Below, in pieces: positions 7,875 through 16,756 of a stretch of DNA of 64,000 nucleotides. The position numbers and the translations under genes were made by a program. Origin of the DNA: JADJSS01 sp964490845 (GTDB lineage: Bacteria; Bacteroidota; Bacteroidia; Chitinophagales; JADIYW01); contig CAZBED010000001.1 of the NCBI GenBank assembly GCA_964490845.1, forward strand, positions 682,001 through 746,000, given 5' to 3'. The stretch's first letter is position 1, and each line of letters begins with the position of its first letter. The notes beneath the pieces are model-generated. The model was not told where the DNA came from and did not search any database. It saw only the letters and a program-made list of their open reading frames with translations.

Positions 7875-9754
7875 TTGCCCAACACTTTCAGTTCCGTTCT
7901 CCTGTTCTTCGCTTTATTTTCTTCCGTATCATTGGGAGCAACAGGCTGTGCCTCGCCATATCCTTTTGCTGTCAGTCGTGTTTTATCAATTCCTTTCTGT
8001 ATCAGGTATTGCACGACGCTTTCCGCTCGTTTCTGCGAAAGTTGCTGATTGTATTTATCATCCCCTTTGTTATCGGTATACCCGGCTATTTCTATTCGTA
8101 TCGCAGGATTTTTTTGCAACAGTTGCGCCACCTTATCCAATTCAACAGAGGAAACTTCGTTGAGTCCGCTCTTATCAAAATCAAAGAATACATTATTCAG
8201 CACAATTTTACTGTTTGCCGTTATTGGTTCTAATAATACTTCAAATTCAAACGGTTTTAACCGGGAAGCGGCTTCTTTCAGGTTTATATTCTGCGAATAG
8301 AACAGGTATTTTTCTTTTTGAATCTGCAACGCGTAGTTTTTATCCGCTTCTATGCTGACAAAGAATGTTCCATTCGAGGATGTTCCTTTGTAAATCTCAT
8401 TTCTAGTTTCTAAATCGATGATGGAATAATCCGCCACGAGTAGTTGCCTGCTGATAGCATCTTTGACAATTGCCTTGATATACGTAATCTTTTTAGGTTG
8501 CGCCGTTTCGGGCAAATCAAAACTATATATATCCAGTCCGCCGAAACCACCCGCCCTGCTGGATGCCAGAAAGGCTGTCTTCCCGTCAAATGAAACAGTG
8601 AGGCCGTTATCATCATTTTCCGTATTAATTGGATACCCCAGGTTTTCCGCCTTCGTCCAGCCGGTATCTGTCTTTCTGGAAAAGTAGATATCACCACCAC
8701 CCATGCCCGGCCATCCATTGGACGTAAAATATAAAGTCTGGTTATCGGCATGTATAAACGGACACTGGTCATCGTACGAGGTATTAATATCCGGCCCCAG
8801 GTTTTGCGGTTCACTCCATTTCATCTGCTCATCCAGATAACTCACCCAGATATCTTTTCCACCGAAACCGCCTTTCCGGTTGCTTGCAAAATAAAGGGCT
8901 TTCCCATCCGATGAAAAACCCGGTTGTGCTTCCCACGAACCGGCATTGATGGGTTTTCCGATACCCGCAGGAGATGTCCATTTACCGTTTAATTTCTGTG
9001 AAAAATAAATATCACAACTACCATAACCATCCGGACGGTTACATCCGGTAAAGAATAAGAGTGTTCCATCTGCGTTCATCGTTTCTGCTCCTTCATTCTC
9101 TTCGGTATTAATCGGTTCACCAAAAGAAACAGCCGGAGCAAAACCAGTATCCGATTTTTGCGCGAGATATAAATTTTCTTCCTGGCCATCCAGCCTGGTA
9201 AATGCCAGCAACTTACCATCCGGTGTCATGTACGGAAAATACTCCAGGTTTTTGGTGTTAATGTTTGCGCCTAAATTTTTGGGGTTAAAGGAAACGGGAT
9301 GTTTTTTTGCTTCCGTCGCAAAATTGGCATTCCTTACTGTCTGTTCCGCCTTCTGTGCAGCAGTCGGATTCTTTACGGGCTGAGCTAGGTATTGTTCGGC
9401 ATACAACTTCGCTTTATCCGGATTGTTCAGCTTTAGATAGGTTTCCGATAAAAAAAAGATGGATTTGGCAGGGAATGCCTTATTGTTCAGACAACTTTCC
9501 AGTAATGCAGCTGACTCCTGATACCTGCGAAGAGCATATAAATATTCCGCCATCATTGTTTTGGCAGGTATAAAATCGGGCTCCAGTTTTACCACTTTTT
9601 CTAATTCTGTTATTCCTTCTTCCCATTGCGTTCTGCTCCCGTATTCTTTTGCCTTTAAATAAGCAGCCATCGCCTTCTCATTTATTTGCTGAGCGTTTAT
9701 TACAGCAGGGTAAAAGCCGGTTGTAATCAGAACTATTAAGAGAATTTCTTTCAT
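7871..9754 (-). CDS. OmpA-family outer-membrane protein with TPR and beta-propeller (PorE-like)
   Basis: A periplasmic or outer-membrane protein of about 627 aa. After a signal peptide (MKEILLIVLITTGFYPAVINAQ) come TPR-like helices (about residues 20-130). WD40-like PD40 propeller blades follow (about 165-400; repeated DGKALYFASNRKGGFGGKDIW-like segments), then a carboxypeptidase-regulatory-like beta domain (about 415-510) and a C-terminal OmpA domain with FFDFDKSGLN, AGYTDNKGDDKYN and NRRTEL for peptidoglycan binding. This order is that of PorE, the T9SS component tied to peptidoglycan, but Bacteroidota carry several paralogues with this layout, so the role in secretion is inferred. The in-frame ATG at 9778 is possible, but the signal peptide starts at 9754. 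It is convergent with kdsA. Confidence 0.88.
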   Translation of the reverse strand: MKEILLIVLITTGFYPAVINAQQINEKAMAAYLKAKEYGSRTQWEEGITELEKVVKLEPDFIPAKTMMAEYLYALRRYQESAALLESCLNNKAFPAKSIFFLSETYLKLNNPDKAKLYAEQYLAQPVKNPTAAQKAEQTVRNANFATEAKKHPVSFNPKNLGANINTKNLEYFPYMTPDGKLLAFTRLDGQEENLYLAQKSDTGFAPAVSFGEPINTEENEGAETMNADGTLLFFTGCNRPDGYGSCDIYFSQKLNGKWTSPAGIGKPINAGSWEAQPGFSSDGKALYFASNRKGGFGGKDIWVSYLDEQMKWSEPQNLGPDINTSYDDQCPFIHADNQTLYFTSNGWPGMGGGDIYFSRKTDTGWTKAENLGYPINTENDDNGLTVSFDGKTAFLASSRAGGFGGLDIYSFDLPETAQPKKITYIKAIVKDAISRQLLVADYSIIDLETRNEIYKGTSSNGTFFVSIEADKNYALQIQKEKYLFYSQNINLKEAASRLKPFEFEVLLEPITANSKIVLNNVFFDFDKSGLNEVSSVELDKVAQLLQKNPAIRIEIAGYTDNKGDDKYNQQLSQKRAESVVQYLIQKGIDKTRLTAKGYGEAQPVAPNDTEENKAKNRRTELKVLGN

Positions 9755-9814
9755 TAAGCTATGTCGTTCAAAAATCATGCTATACTTTTAATAATGTCAG
9801 TTAGCGAAATCCTT

Positions 9815-10429
9815 TTATGGGATATCGAGGTATTTATGTGTCTGCAACGACAAGATCCATTCCGGGTGTTCTTTCACATAATCTATAATCAGCGGCATCA
9901 TCTGCTCTTTTCTGCTCCATTCGGTTTGTAAATACAACTTAGTATTCACTGATGACAGTCGACGGTTTTGTTCCGCAAAATTAAAATCCGATTTATGGTA
10001 GATAATACATTTCAATTCGTTAGCACTTTCCAATACACTTTTCAGAGGTGCTTTAAATTTTTTGGGGGAAACACAAATCCAATCCAATGTTCCACTTAAC
10101 GGATAAGCCCCGGACGTTTCGATATTGATTTTAAATCCTTTCGCCTTTAATTGCTTTGTCAAAAAAGATAAATCATACATCAGCGGTTCTCCTCCTGTAA
10201 TGACAATTAGCCTGCCGGGACACTCCAGAGCTTCCTGCACCAAATCCTCAATTCGCATAAGTTGATTTTCCTCCACTGTCCATGATGCTTTCACATCGCA
10301 CCAGACGCAGCCTACATCGCAGCCCGCCAGACGAATGAAGTAGGCAGCATGACCTGTGTAGAACCCTTCTCCCTGAATGGTGTAGAAATGTTCCATGACG
10401 GGAATATGAGTAATTGGGTTAAATTTCAT
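9815..10429 (-). CDS. queE: 7-carboxy-7-deazaguanine synthase, radical SAM
   Basis: Catalyses the ring contraction that makes 7-carboxy-7-deazaguanine, the precursor of preQ0 and tRNA queuosine. The 204-aa protein carries the radical SAM cluster motif with Cys37, Cys41 and Cys44 (GCDVGCVWCD). The QueE hallmark TIQGEGFYTGHAAYFIRLAG lies just before it, and VITGGEPLMY near residue 80 binds SAM. No other queuosine gene lies in the window. It sits upstream of the PorE-like gene on the same strand, with 60 bases between them. Confidence 0.94.
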   Translation of the reverse strand: MKFNPITHIPVMEHFYTIQGEGFYTGHAAYFIRLAGCDVGCVWCDVKASWTVEENQLMRIEDLVQEALECPGRLIVITGGEPLMYDLSFLTKQLKAKGFKINIETSGAYPLSGTLDWICVSPKKFKAPLKSVLESANELKCIIYHKSDFNFAEQNRRLSSVNTKLYLQTEWSRKEQMMPLIIDYVKEHPEWILSLQTHKYLDIP

Positions 10430-10609
10430 AAAAAATAAAGGTAGGAATATTTATAGATTTATAACAAACAGCACCTCCCTTACCCCCCCTCAAGAAGGGA
10501 AATTTGGGCGGTGCAGACTAAAAAAGTTCACACCTTCGCTGATAGGTAATTACAATGGGTACCGCAGTCACAAGTTTCTCCTGCTGTGAGGAGATTAAGC
10601 TATGCGTAA
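10430..10609. repeat. Intergenic spacer with a GC-rich palindromic repeat (10471-10514)
   Basis: Between queE and the end of pckA lies a palindrome with outer arms GCACC (10471-10475) and GGTGC (10510-10514). Inside it are a run of seven C (10484-10490, as read on the plus strand) and arms TCCCTT and AAGGGA. It resembles the CCCCTTCTTGAGGGG type of repeat common between Bacteroidota genes and may form a hairpin at the 3' end of pckA. No gene is visible in the rest. Confidence 0.6.
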
Positions 10610-12211
10610 CTATACTATTGGAGCTGCAGCTAAAATTTCAGCGCTTGCCTGATCGGCATATTTTTTGAAATTGTCATTGAATTTTACTGCCAGTTCGCCT
10701 GCTTTCACATCGTATGCCGCTTTGTCCGTCCATGTATTTCTCGGGTTCAACACTTCGCTTGGCACGCCCGGACAGGTTGTCGGAATCTGAAAGTTGAAGA
10801 CCGGTAATGTTTCATATTCCACGCCACTCAGCTGGCCATTTAAGGCTGCTGTGATAAGGCCTCTGGTTATTTTCAGACTCATACGGCTGCCAACGCCGTA
10901 GACACCACCTGTCATACCGGTATTGATTAACCACACATTCGCTCCGCTTTCTTTTAATTTTTTACCCAGCATTTCCGCATATTTAGTCGGATGTAAAGGC
11001 AGGAATGCCGCACCAAAACAAGCGGAGAACGTAGTCTGTGGTTCTGTAACCCCCGCTTCTGTTCCTGCCACTTTTGAGGTATACCCGGAGATAAACAGAT
11101 ACATCGCCTGTGCTTCTGTTAATCTGGTAATCGGAGGCAGCACACCAAACGCATCGTAACTCAGGAAGAAAATATTTTTTGGAATCGTTCCGACAGACGG
11201 AACAGCTATGTTGTTGATATGATACAACGGATAAGAAACACGCGTATTTTCCGTAATGCTGACATTCTCAAAATCCACTTTGTTGGTTCCGTCATAAAAA
11301 CGGATGTTTTCCAATATGGCGCCCGGTTTGATGGCGCGAAAAATATCCGGTTCTTTTTCTTCGGTTAAATCCACACATTTCGCGTAACAGCCGCCTTCAA
11401 AGTTGAAAACGCCTTCCGCACTCCAGCCGTGCTCGTCATCGCCAATTAGTTTTCTGTTCGGGTCAGCGGATAAGGTAGTCTTTCCTGTTCCAGACAAACC
11501 AAAGAACAAAGCGGTATCACCATCATTCCCGATGTTGGCGGAGCAGTGCATGCTCAATACATTTTTCAAATGCGGCAACTCAAAGTTGAGTACCGTAAAG
11601 ATTCCTTTTTTAATTTCTCCAGTATAGCCGGAGCCGCCTATCAGAATCACTTTTTTCGTGAAATTGATGATGGAAAAATTGTGCTGGCGGGTACCATCTT
11701 CGGAGGGATTGGCATAAAACTGCGGTGCACACAAAATCGTCCATTCCGGCAGGAAAGACAATACCTCTTCTTCTGACGGTCGGATGAACATATTATCGGC
11801 AAACAAGCTCGCCCATGGTGTCTCTGTTACCACCCGGATATTCAGCTGATAATGCGGGTCAGCACAGGCAAACACATCCCGTACATAAATCTCTTTTTGT
11901 TGGTCGAGGTGTGCAATGACCTTAGCCTGCAGTTTATCAAAATGCTCGGGTGAATAAGGCTGGTTGATGTTATTCCAGTCCACCGCGTTTTCTGTCAACG
12001 CATCTTTCACGGTAAACTTATCTTTGGGAGAGCGTCCGGTGAATTCGCCGGTATCAATACAAAGTGCTCCTGTATCATTCAAAACACCCAGATGGAGGTC
12101 AAGTGTTCTTTGTATCAGTTCTTCACGTGTTAAATTCCAATTAGCTGATGTGTGGTGGAAGCCTAATTTTGTCAAATCCGCAGAAGGGTTCTTGACACCT
12201 TTATCATTCAT
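10610..12211 (-). CDS. pckA: Phosphoenolpyruvate carboxykinase (ATP)
   Basis: Converts oxaloacetate and ATP to phosphoenolpyruvate, the entry step of gluconeogenesis. The 533-aa protein has the kinase-1a P-loop GLSGTGKTTLSADP near residues 235-248, the metal-binding LIGDDEHGW just after it, EFTGRSPKDKF near residue 57 for substrate binding, and INTGMTGGVYGVGSRM. Full family length. A promoter -7 element lies 38 bases upstream of the ATG. Confidence 0.98.
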   Translation of the reverse strand: MNDKGVKNPSADLTKLGFHHTSANWNLTREELIQRTLDLHLGVLNDTGALCIDTGEFTGRSPKDKFTVKDALTENAVDWNNINQPYSPEHFDKLQAKVIAHLDQQKEIYVRDVFACADPHYQLNIRVVTETPWASLFADNMFIRPSEEEVLSFLPEWTILCAPQFYANPSEDGTRQHNFSIINFTKKVILIGGSGYTGEIKKGIFTVLNFELPHLKNVLSMHCSANIGNDGDTALFFGLSGTGKTTLSADPNRKLIGDDEHGWSAEGVFNFEGGCYAKCVDLTEEKEPDIFRAIKPGAILENIRFYDGTNKVDFENVSITENTRVSYPLYHINNIAVPSVGTIPKNIFFLSYDAFGVLPPITRLTEAQAMYLFISGYTSKVAGTEAGVTEPQTTFSACFGAAFLPLHPTKYAEMLGKKLKESGANVWLINTGMTGGVYGVGSRMSLKITRGLITAALNGQLSGVEYETLPVFNFQIPTTCPGVPSEVLNPRNTWTDKAAYDVKAGELAVKFNDNFKKYADQASAEILAAAPIV

Positions 12212-12248
12212 TTTTGTGTGTTTAGAGTAACAAATCTTAGAATCGGTG

Positions 12249-12256
12249 CAAAAATA
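12249..12256 (-). promoter_or_regulatory. Promoter -7 element for pckA
   Basis: On the minus strand the octamer is TATTTTTG, a full match to the Bacteroidota -7 consensus TAnnTTTG, 38 bases upstream of the pckA ATG. No clear TTG -33 element lies 19-23 bases further up, so an activator may help. Confidence 0.55.
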
Positions 12257-12323
12257 CGGATTTTTGTTTTGAAAGAAAATGATTAAAGTTTTGGTAATAT
12301 TAAAGTTTGCTGCCGGTGTGCAT

Positions 12324-12354
12324 AAAAAAAGCCCGTTCTGTACAGAACGGGCTT
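12324..12354 (-). terminator. Intrinsic terminator downstream of rpsA
   Basis: Read on the minus strand, AAGCCCGTTCTG pairs with CAGAACGGGCTT around a TA centre and is followed by a run of seven T. It begins 22 bases after the rpsA stop, so it ends the rpsA transcript. Confidence 0.9.
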
Positions 12355-12376
12355 CAGATTATCCATGAAAGGGAAA

Positions 12377-14263
12377 TTACTCTCCTTTTCCTTCCATTTT
12401 AGCTTTCAGATCAGAAAGTGCGTCAATATCTCCCAAAGTAGATTTTTCAATCTTGCTGTTGGTTTCCTTCACGGCATCTTTCGTTTTCTTGGCTTCTTTT
12501 TTCTTCTCACCTTCAATGGCTTTCTTCTCGTCCATTTTCTTGTCTTCGTTCACACGGGTATGAGAAACGATAATACGTTTGTCATCTCTGTCGAATTCCA
12601 GCACTTTGAAGGGCAATACTTCGTCCACTTCCGCTAATTTTCCGTCTTCTTTTTTGATGTGACGGGTAGGCGCAAACGCTTCAATACCATAAGGCAACTG
12701 AACCACTGCTCCTTTATCTTCACGTTTCAGCACGGTAGCTTCGTGGATAGAACCGATCGGGAACAATGACTCGAATGTATCCCAAGGATCTTCTTCCAGT
12801 TGTTTGTGGCCCAATACGATTTTTTTGTTGTCGATATCTATCTCCAATACCACTACATCCAGTTCATTACCGATTTTGGTAAATTCACTCGGGTGGTTGT
12901 AGCGTTTAGTCCAGGATAAATCGGAAATGTGTACCATACCACCGATGACATCGTCCAGTTCAACGAATACACCATAAGGCGTGATGTTTTTCACCAATCC
13001 TTTCATTTTGGTTCCGACAGGATATTTTTCAGCGATGTGTTTCCAAGGATCTTCTCCCATCTGCTTCAGGCTCAATGACATTTTACGTTCGTCTTTATCC
13101 AGTGTCACTACTACGGCTTCGTATTCATCACCCAATTTGAAATAATCGCGTGAGTTGATAGGCTGGTTGCTCCAGGTAACTTCTGAAACGTGTATTAAGC
13201 CTTCTACGCCCGGTGTGATTTCCAGGAAAGCGCCGTAATCTTCGATGTTCACGATTTTACCTTTCACCTTAGCGCCCACTTCAATTCCTTCCGGTAATGA
13301 ATCCCAAGGATGTGGCTGTAATTGTTTCAGGCCTAAAGAAATACGTCTCTTGTTGTCATCGTAATCAATAACCACCACCTGCAGTTTCTGATCCATCTTC
13401 AACACCTCATTCGGGTGGTTGATGCGTCCCCAGGAGATATCTGTAATGTACAACAAACCATCCACACCGCCTAAATCGATGAATGCGCCGAAGTCTGTGA
13501 TGTTTTTGATAGTACCTTCCAGTACCTGTCCTTTCTCCAGTTTGCCGATGATTTCCTGACGTTGAGATTCCAGGTCGCTTTCAATTAATGCTTTGTGAGA
13601 AACTACCGCATTTTTGATAGCCTCGTTCACTTTCACTACTTTGAACTCCATGGTTTTGCCAACAAACTGATCATAATCGGTAATTGGTTTCACATCGATC
13701 TGAGAACCCGGCAAGAATGTTTCCATACCGAATAAATCCACGATTAAGCCGCCTTTTGTTTTGCTGATGATACGTCCTTTCACCACCGTGTCATTCTGAT
13801 TGGCTTCACAGATGTAATCCCATGCCTTGGTTAACTTAGCCTTTTTTCTGGACAGGATTAACTGTCCTTTTTTGTTTTCTTTGTTTTCAACGTACACATC
13901 CACTTCGTCACCCACTTTCAAATCGATCATGTCCTTGAATTCTGATTTAGGAATCATGCCGTCTGATTTGAAGCCGATGTTCAAAATCACATCTGAATCG
14001 GTAATGCCGGTTACTACCGCTTTTACGATTTCGTTGTCTTCTACTTGCTTGAAGGTTTGGTCGTACAAGGTTTCCAGCTCCGCGATTTTCTCTTTGCTGT
14101 ACTTGTTGGCACCACGTTTACTAACGTTCCAATCGAACTCTTCCGCTTTGATAACAGGGATTTTCAAGTCCACTGTTTCCTGTTCGATTACTTCTTTTTC
14201 TTTGTGTACCGGAATGATGTCGTCTACTGCATCGATTGCCGGAATTTCTGGTTGTTCTGTCAA
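12377..14263 (-). CDS. rpsA: 30S ribosomal protein S1
   Basis: An RNA-binding protein of the small ribosomal subunit that brings mRNA to the ribosome, 628 aa. Six S1 domains are spread over about residues 55-570. Typical segments are GQVLEGTIKNITDFGAFIDL, GAKVKGKIVNIEDYGAFLEI and GTKMKGLVKNITPYGVFVEL. The N terminus is acidic and the C terminus (about 575-628) is rich in Lys and Glu, as in other Bacteroidota S1 proteins. The frame opens with TTG at 14263. Eleven bases upstream an ATG begins a four-codon frame (MSQF) whose TGA overlaps this TTG. A strong promoter lies at 14337-14370 and a terminator follows the gene. Confidence 0.95.
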   Translation of the reverse strand: MTEQPEIPAIDAVDDIIPVHKEKEVIEQETVDLKIPVIKAEEFDWNVSKRGANKYSKEKIAELETLYDQTFKQVEDNEIVKAVVTGITDSDVILNIGFKSDGMIPKSEFKDMIDLKVGDEVDVYVENKENKKGQLILSRKKAKLTKAWDYICEANQNDTVVKGRIISKTKGGLIVDLFGMETFLPGSQIDVKPITDYDQFVGKTMEFKVVKVNEAIKNAVVSHKALIESDLESQRQEIIGKLEKGQVLEGTIKNITDFGAFIDLGGVDGLLYITDISWGRINHPNEVLKMDQKLQVVVIDYDDNKRRISLGLKQLQPHPWDSLPEGIEVGAKVKGKIVNIEDYGAFLEITPGVEGLIHVSEVTWSNQPINSRDYFKLGDEYEAVVVTLDKDERKMSLSLKQMGEDPWKHIAEKYPVGTKMKGLVKNITPYGVFVELDDVIGGMVHISDLSWTKRYNHPSEFTKIGNELDVVVLEIDIDNKKIVLGHKQLEEDPWDTFESLFPIGSIHEATVLKREDKGAVVQLPYGIEAFAPTRHIKKEDGKLAEVDEVLPFKVLEFDRDDKRIIVSHTRVNEDKKMDEKKAIEGEKKKEAKKTKDAVKETNSKIEKSTLGDIDALSDLKAKMEGKGE

Positions 14264-14336
14264 AATTGACTCATTTTAAAGGTTAACAATAATTTTCTCT
14301 CCTGAATTCTGCCCGTATAGGACAAAAATCGGACTG

Positions 14337-14370
14337 CAAAGATACGGTTTAAATACTGAATTTGGAACAA
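14337..14370 (-). promoter_or_regulatory. Promoter of rpsA (TTG-N23-TATCTTTG)
   Basis: On the minus strand a TTG (14370-14368) is followed after 23 bases by TATCTTTG (14344-14337), a full match to the Bacteroidota -33/-7 pattern. The predicted start of transcription leaves a leader of about 65 bases before rpsA. Confidence 0.7.
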
Positions 14371-14693
14371 AAAGACTGGTTGGATGGAGCCAATTTTGAG
14401 TAATTTGGTGATATTTTAACATACAAAAGCCTAAAAAAGCCTACTCCGCAGGGGATTGGATGCTTGGTGAAGGTAAGGATACGCCCATTTTCAGCATTAT
14501 TTATATTTATTTTCCCAAAAACAATTATATAAAATGAGTACTTTTTAAAGGATTCAGACTTACCCGAATTGACGTTATTCTATACCAAAATCATTTCCAT
14601 CTTAACTTATATCTATCAAACTTCTTGGCCTACATCAATGAAATGGGCAAGGCTGCTGTTGTAACTTTGTATTGTAAATTAAATTTATAACGT
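14371..14693. promoter_or_regulatory. Divergent spacer between rpsA and pirin, with pirin promoter and FNR-like box
   Basis: No gene is visible. Near the pirin end is TAACTTTG at 14662-14669, a full -7 consensus, without a TTG at -33. In its place an FNR/CRP-type half-palindrome, TTGGC-CTAC-ATCAA, lies at 14625-14638. Its centre is about 42 bases upstream of the predicted transcription start, where class II activators bind. Confidence 0.45.
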
Positions 14694-15572
14694 ATGGCAA
14701 CGAAAACAATTGAACTGATTATGGCGCCGCCAGCCCCGCATTATGTGGGCGACGGGTTCCGCGTACACAACTTCATTCCGGGTGGATATCGTCTTGATAT
14801 GCAGCGCATGACACCGTTCATTATGCTGGATTATAACTCCAGATTTACCTTCCCGCCGGCCAATACACCGCGCGGCGTGGGCGTACATCCGCACCGCGGA
14901 TTTGAAACCGTTACCATCGCGTACCATGGCAAAGTGGAACACCACGACAGCAGTGGTGGTGGCGGCGTCATCGGAGAAGGCGATGTACAATGGATGACTG
15001 CCGCATCGGGCGTGCTGCATAAAGAGTTTCACGAAAAAGAGTGGAGCAAACAGGGCGGCGTTTTCCAGATGGTGCAGCTGTGGGTCAACTTACCCGCTAA
15101 AGACAAGATGAGTCCGCCAAAATACCAAAGCATTACGAATGCTGAAATGGGTACCTATACGCTGCCTTCTGACGGGGGCGTTATCGAGGTAATCGCCGGA
15201 CAATACAAAAACGTGAAAGGGCCGGCTTCCACCTTCACTCCCGTTCACCTTTTGAATGCAAAACTACGAAAAGGTACCGCGGCTGATTTTAATTTTCCAT
15301 CGAACTACAACACGGCACTGTTGGTGATTGAAGGGAACATTACCGTGAACGGAAAAGAACACGCGCCCGCTGACCACTTTGTGCTGATGGGAAACGATGG
15401 CGAGGATTTTAGTATAAAAGCGGAAGAAGACTCAATTGTACTCATCCTGAGCGGCGAACCGATTAATGAACCGATTGCGGCACACGGGCCGTTTGTAATG
15501 AATACACAACAGGAATTACTGCAGGCATTCAATGATTTTCACAACGGAAAATTCGGTCATCTGGATGATTAA
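14694..15572 (+). CDS. Pirin family protein
   Basis: A cupin-fold protein of 292 aa with two cupin domains. The N-terminal one keeps the metal ligands in HPHRGFETVTI (about residues 64-74) and the later His and Glu around GVLHKEFHEK. Pirins bind Fe or another metal; some are quercetinases, others bind metabolic enzymes or transcription factors. Which applies here cannot be told. The 3' end overlaps the convergent desaturase gene by 4 bases. Confidence 0.93.
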   Translation: MATKTIELIMAPPAPHYVGDGFRVHNFIPGGYRLDMQRMTPFIMLDYNSRFTFPPANTPRGVGVHPHRGFETVTIAYHGKVEHHDSSGGGGVIGEGDVQWMTAASGVLHKEFHEKEWSKQGGVFQMVQLWVNLPAKDKMSPPKYQSITNAEMGTYTLPSDGGVIEVIAGQYKNVKGPASTFTPVHLLNAKLRKGTAADFNFPSNYNTALLVIEGNITVNGKEHAPADHFVLMGNDGEDFSIKAEEDSIVLILSGEPINEPIAAHGPFVMNTQQELLQAFNDFHNGKFGHLDD

Positions 15573-16663
15573 ACAGGCTGCAAACTTTTGTGTTCCAGAA
15601 ACCGGTTGGCACGGCGGAACGAACCGACATCGTTGAATCGAACGCCTTGTTCTTTCATCACTTTGTGCGCCTGAGCAGCAGTAAACTGTCGGATATAAAA
15701 TGTTTCATTCACCACAAAATGATGGATGGCATGGGTACTGCCGAAGTTGAAGCAAAAGAACTGGAATGGAAGGAAATACCATTTATCCAGCACCTGCGTC
15801 TGCTGCATCACATTGCCCGGCTCCACATCGCCGTAATAGTGCATATTAGACGTGATGAAATGAAGACAAAACATCCTCAGCAAATTAGGGAAAATAAGTA
15901 TCGCGACCAGCGGATTTATCCATGAAAATTGCGATTCAATGAATGGAGGGCTTTGATAATTCAGATGTAACAAAGCGCTTACGCCGTGGATGGCATAATG
16001 AATCAGGAAGAAATACCAAACAAAATACAACAGTAGTGTAAACGGCATCATGCCGTAGATTTTTGTTTTTTTGAACACGAGTGCCTGCTCTTTCGGCAAC
16101 TCCCCGTTTTTAACCGCTTCAATGATGTCTTTGCGGATAAGTGCGCCACGTAACACACCGCCTAAAAGTATATCCGCCGTAGTGATGAATCGTTTAAAAC
16201 CCCATTTTTCCCCGTTCGTCACGCCACGTTCTTCGATATCTGTTTTAGTGCCGGAAACCCGGTGATGGTGAAAATGCAAATCCCTGCGGAACCACGGATT
16301 GATAGTCATCGGGCGGAATACCCAAACACCCAGCATCATCAGGTTGTGTATAAATTTGTTTTTTTTGAAGTACATGTAATGAATCAGGTCGTGTTCCAGT
16401 TCGTGCAGAAAGGAAGTCCAGAACGCTACAGATACGACCACCCATATTGTGGAAATTTTCCCCTGCAGATACAATGCCGCTGACAGCACAATCATAGCTA
16501 TGCTAAAGGAGAAGATAAAAAAACCGATTGCATTCTGATGTTGTAAAACCGGATACTTTGCACGCATGGCTTTGCTTGCCAACTGCACTTCCCTGCGGAT
16601 GATTTTCGTTTTCTGGTCGTCCGCGGTGTTTTTAATTTTTAAATCGTCTGCCGTTAATTCCAT
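15569..16663 (-). CDS. Fatty acid desaturase family membrane protein
   Basis: A 364-aa integral membrane di-iron protein. The three histidine boxes of the family are present: HELEHDLIH near residues 87-95, HFHHHR near 130, and HAIHHF near 312. Membrane pairs lie at about residues 48-85 and 205-260. The family introduces double bonds or hydroxyl groups into acyl chains, carotenoids or sterols; the substrate is not evident. It lies 93 bases downstream of cmk on the same strand, and the gap holds a perfect 19-base palindrome at 16705-16723. Confidence 0.88.
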   Translation of the reverse strand: MELTADDLKIKNTADDQKTKIIRREVQLASKAMRAKYPVLQHQNAIGFFIFSFSIAMIVLSAALYLQGKISTIWVVVSVAFWTSFLHELEHDLIHYMYFKKNKFIHNLMMLGVWVFRPMTINPWFRRDLHFHHHRVSGTKTDIEERGVTNGEKWGFKRFITTADILLGGVLRGALIRKDIIEAVKNGELPKEQALVFKKTKIYGMMPFTLLLYFVWYFFLIHYAIHGVSALLHLNYQSPPFIESQFSWINPLVAILIFPNLLRMFCLHFITSNMHYYGDVEPGNVMQQTQVLDKWYFLPFQFFCFNFGSTHAIHHFVVNETFYIRQFTAAQAHKVMKEQGVRFNDVGSFRRANRFLEHKSLQPV

Positions 16664-16704
16664 AGATTAAAATTACAACCTTTTTCAGGAAAAAACATTC
16701 CCTT

Positions 16705-16723
16705 CATTGCAAAGTTTGCAATG
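16705..16723. promoter_or_regulatory. Perfect 19-base palindrome upstream of the desaturase gene
   Basis: CATTGCAAA and TTTGCAATG are separated by one G. The palindrome lies 42 bases upstream of the desaturase ATG. It could be a dimeric regulator's operator or, less likely with a one-base loop, a hairpin. Confidence 0.4.
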
Positions 16724-16756
16724 CGTTCATGTTGAGTTTACAAATCAGCTGCAAAA

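Noticed and set aside
13827..14279. Plus-strand open frame of 150 aa opposite the 5' part of rpsA
   Set aside because: A Ser/Thr/Phe-rich mirror of the S1 coding sequence. It spans the rpsA start and has no support of its own.
15569..15572. Short convergent overlap of pirin and desaturase as a sign of error
   Set aside because: Four-base convergent overlaps of stop codons are ordinary, as at kdsA and the PorE-like gene, and both proteins are full length.
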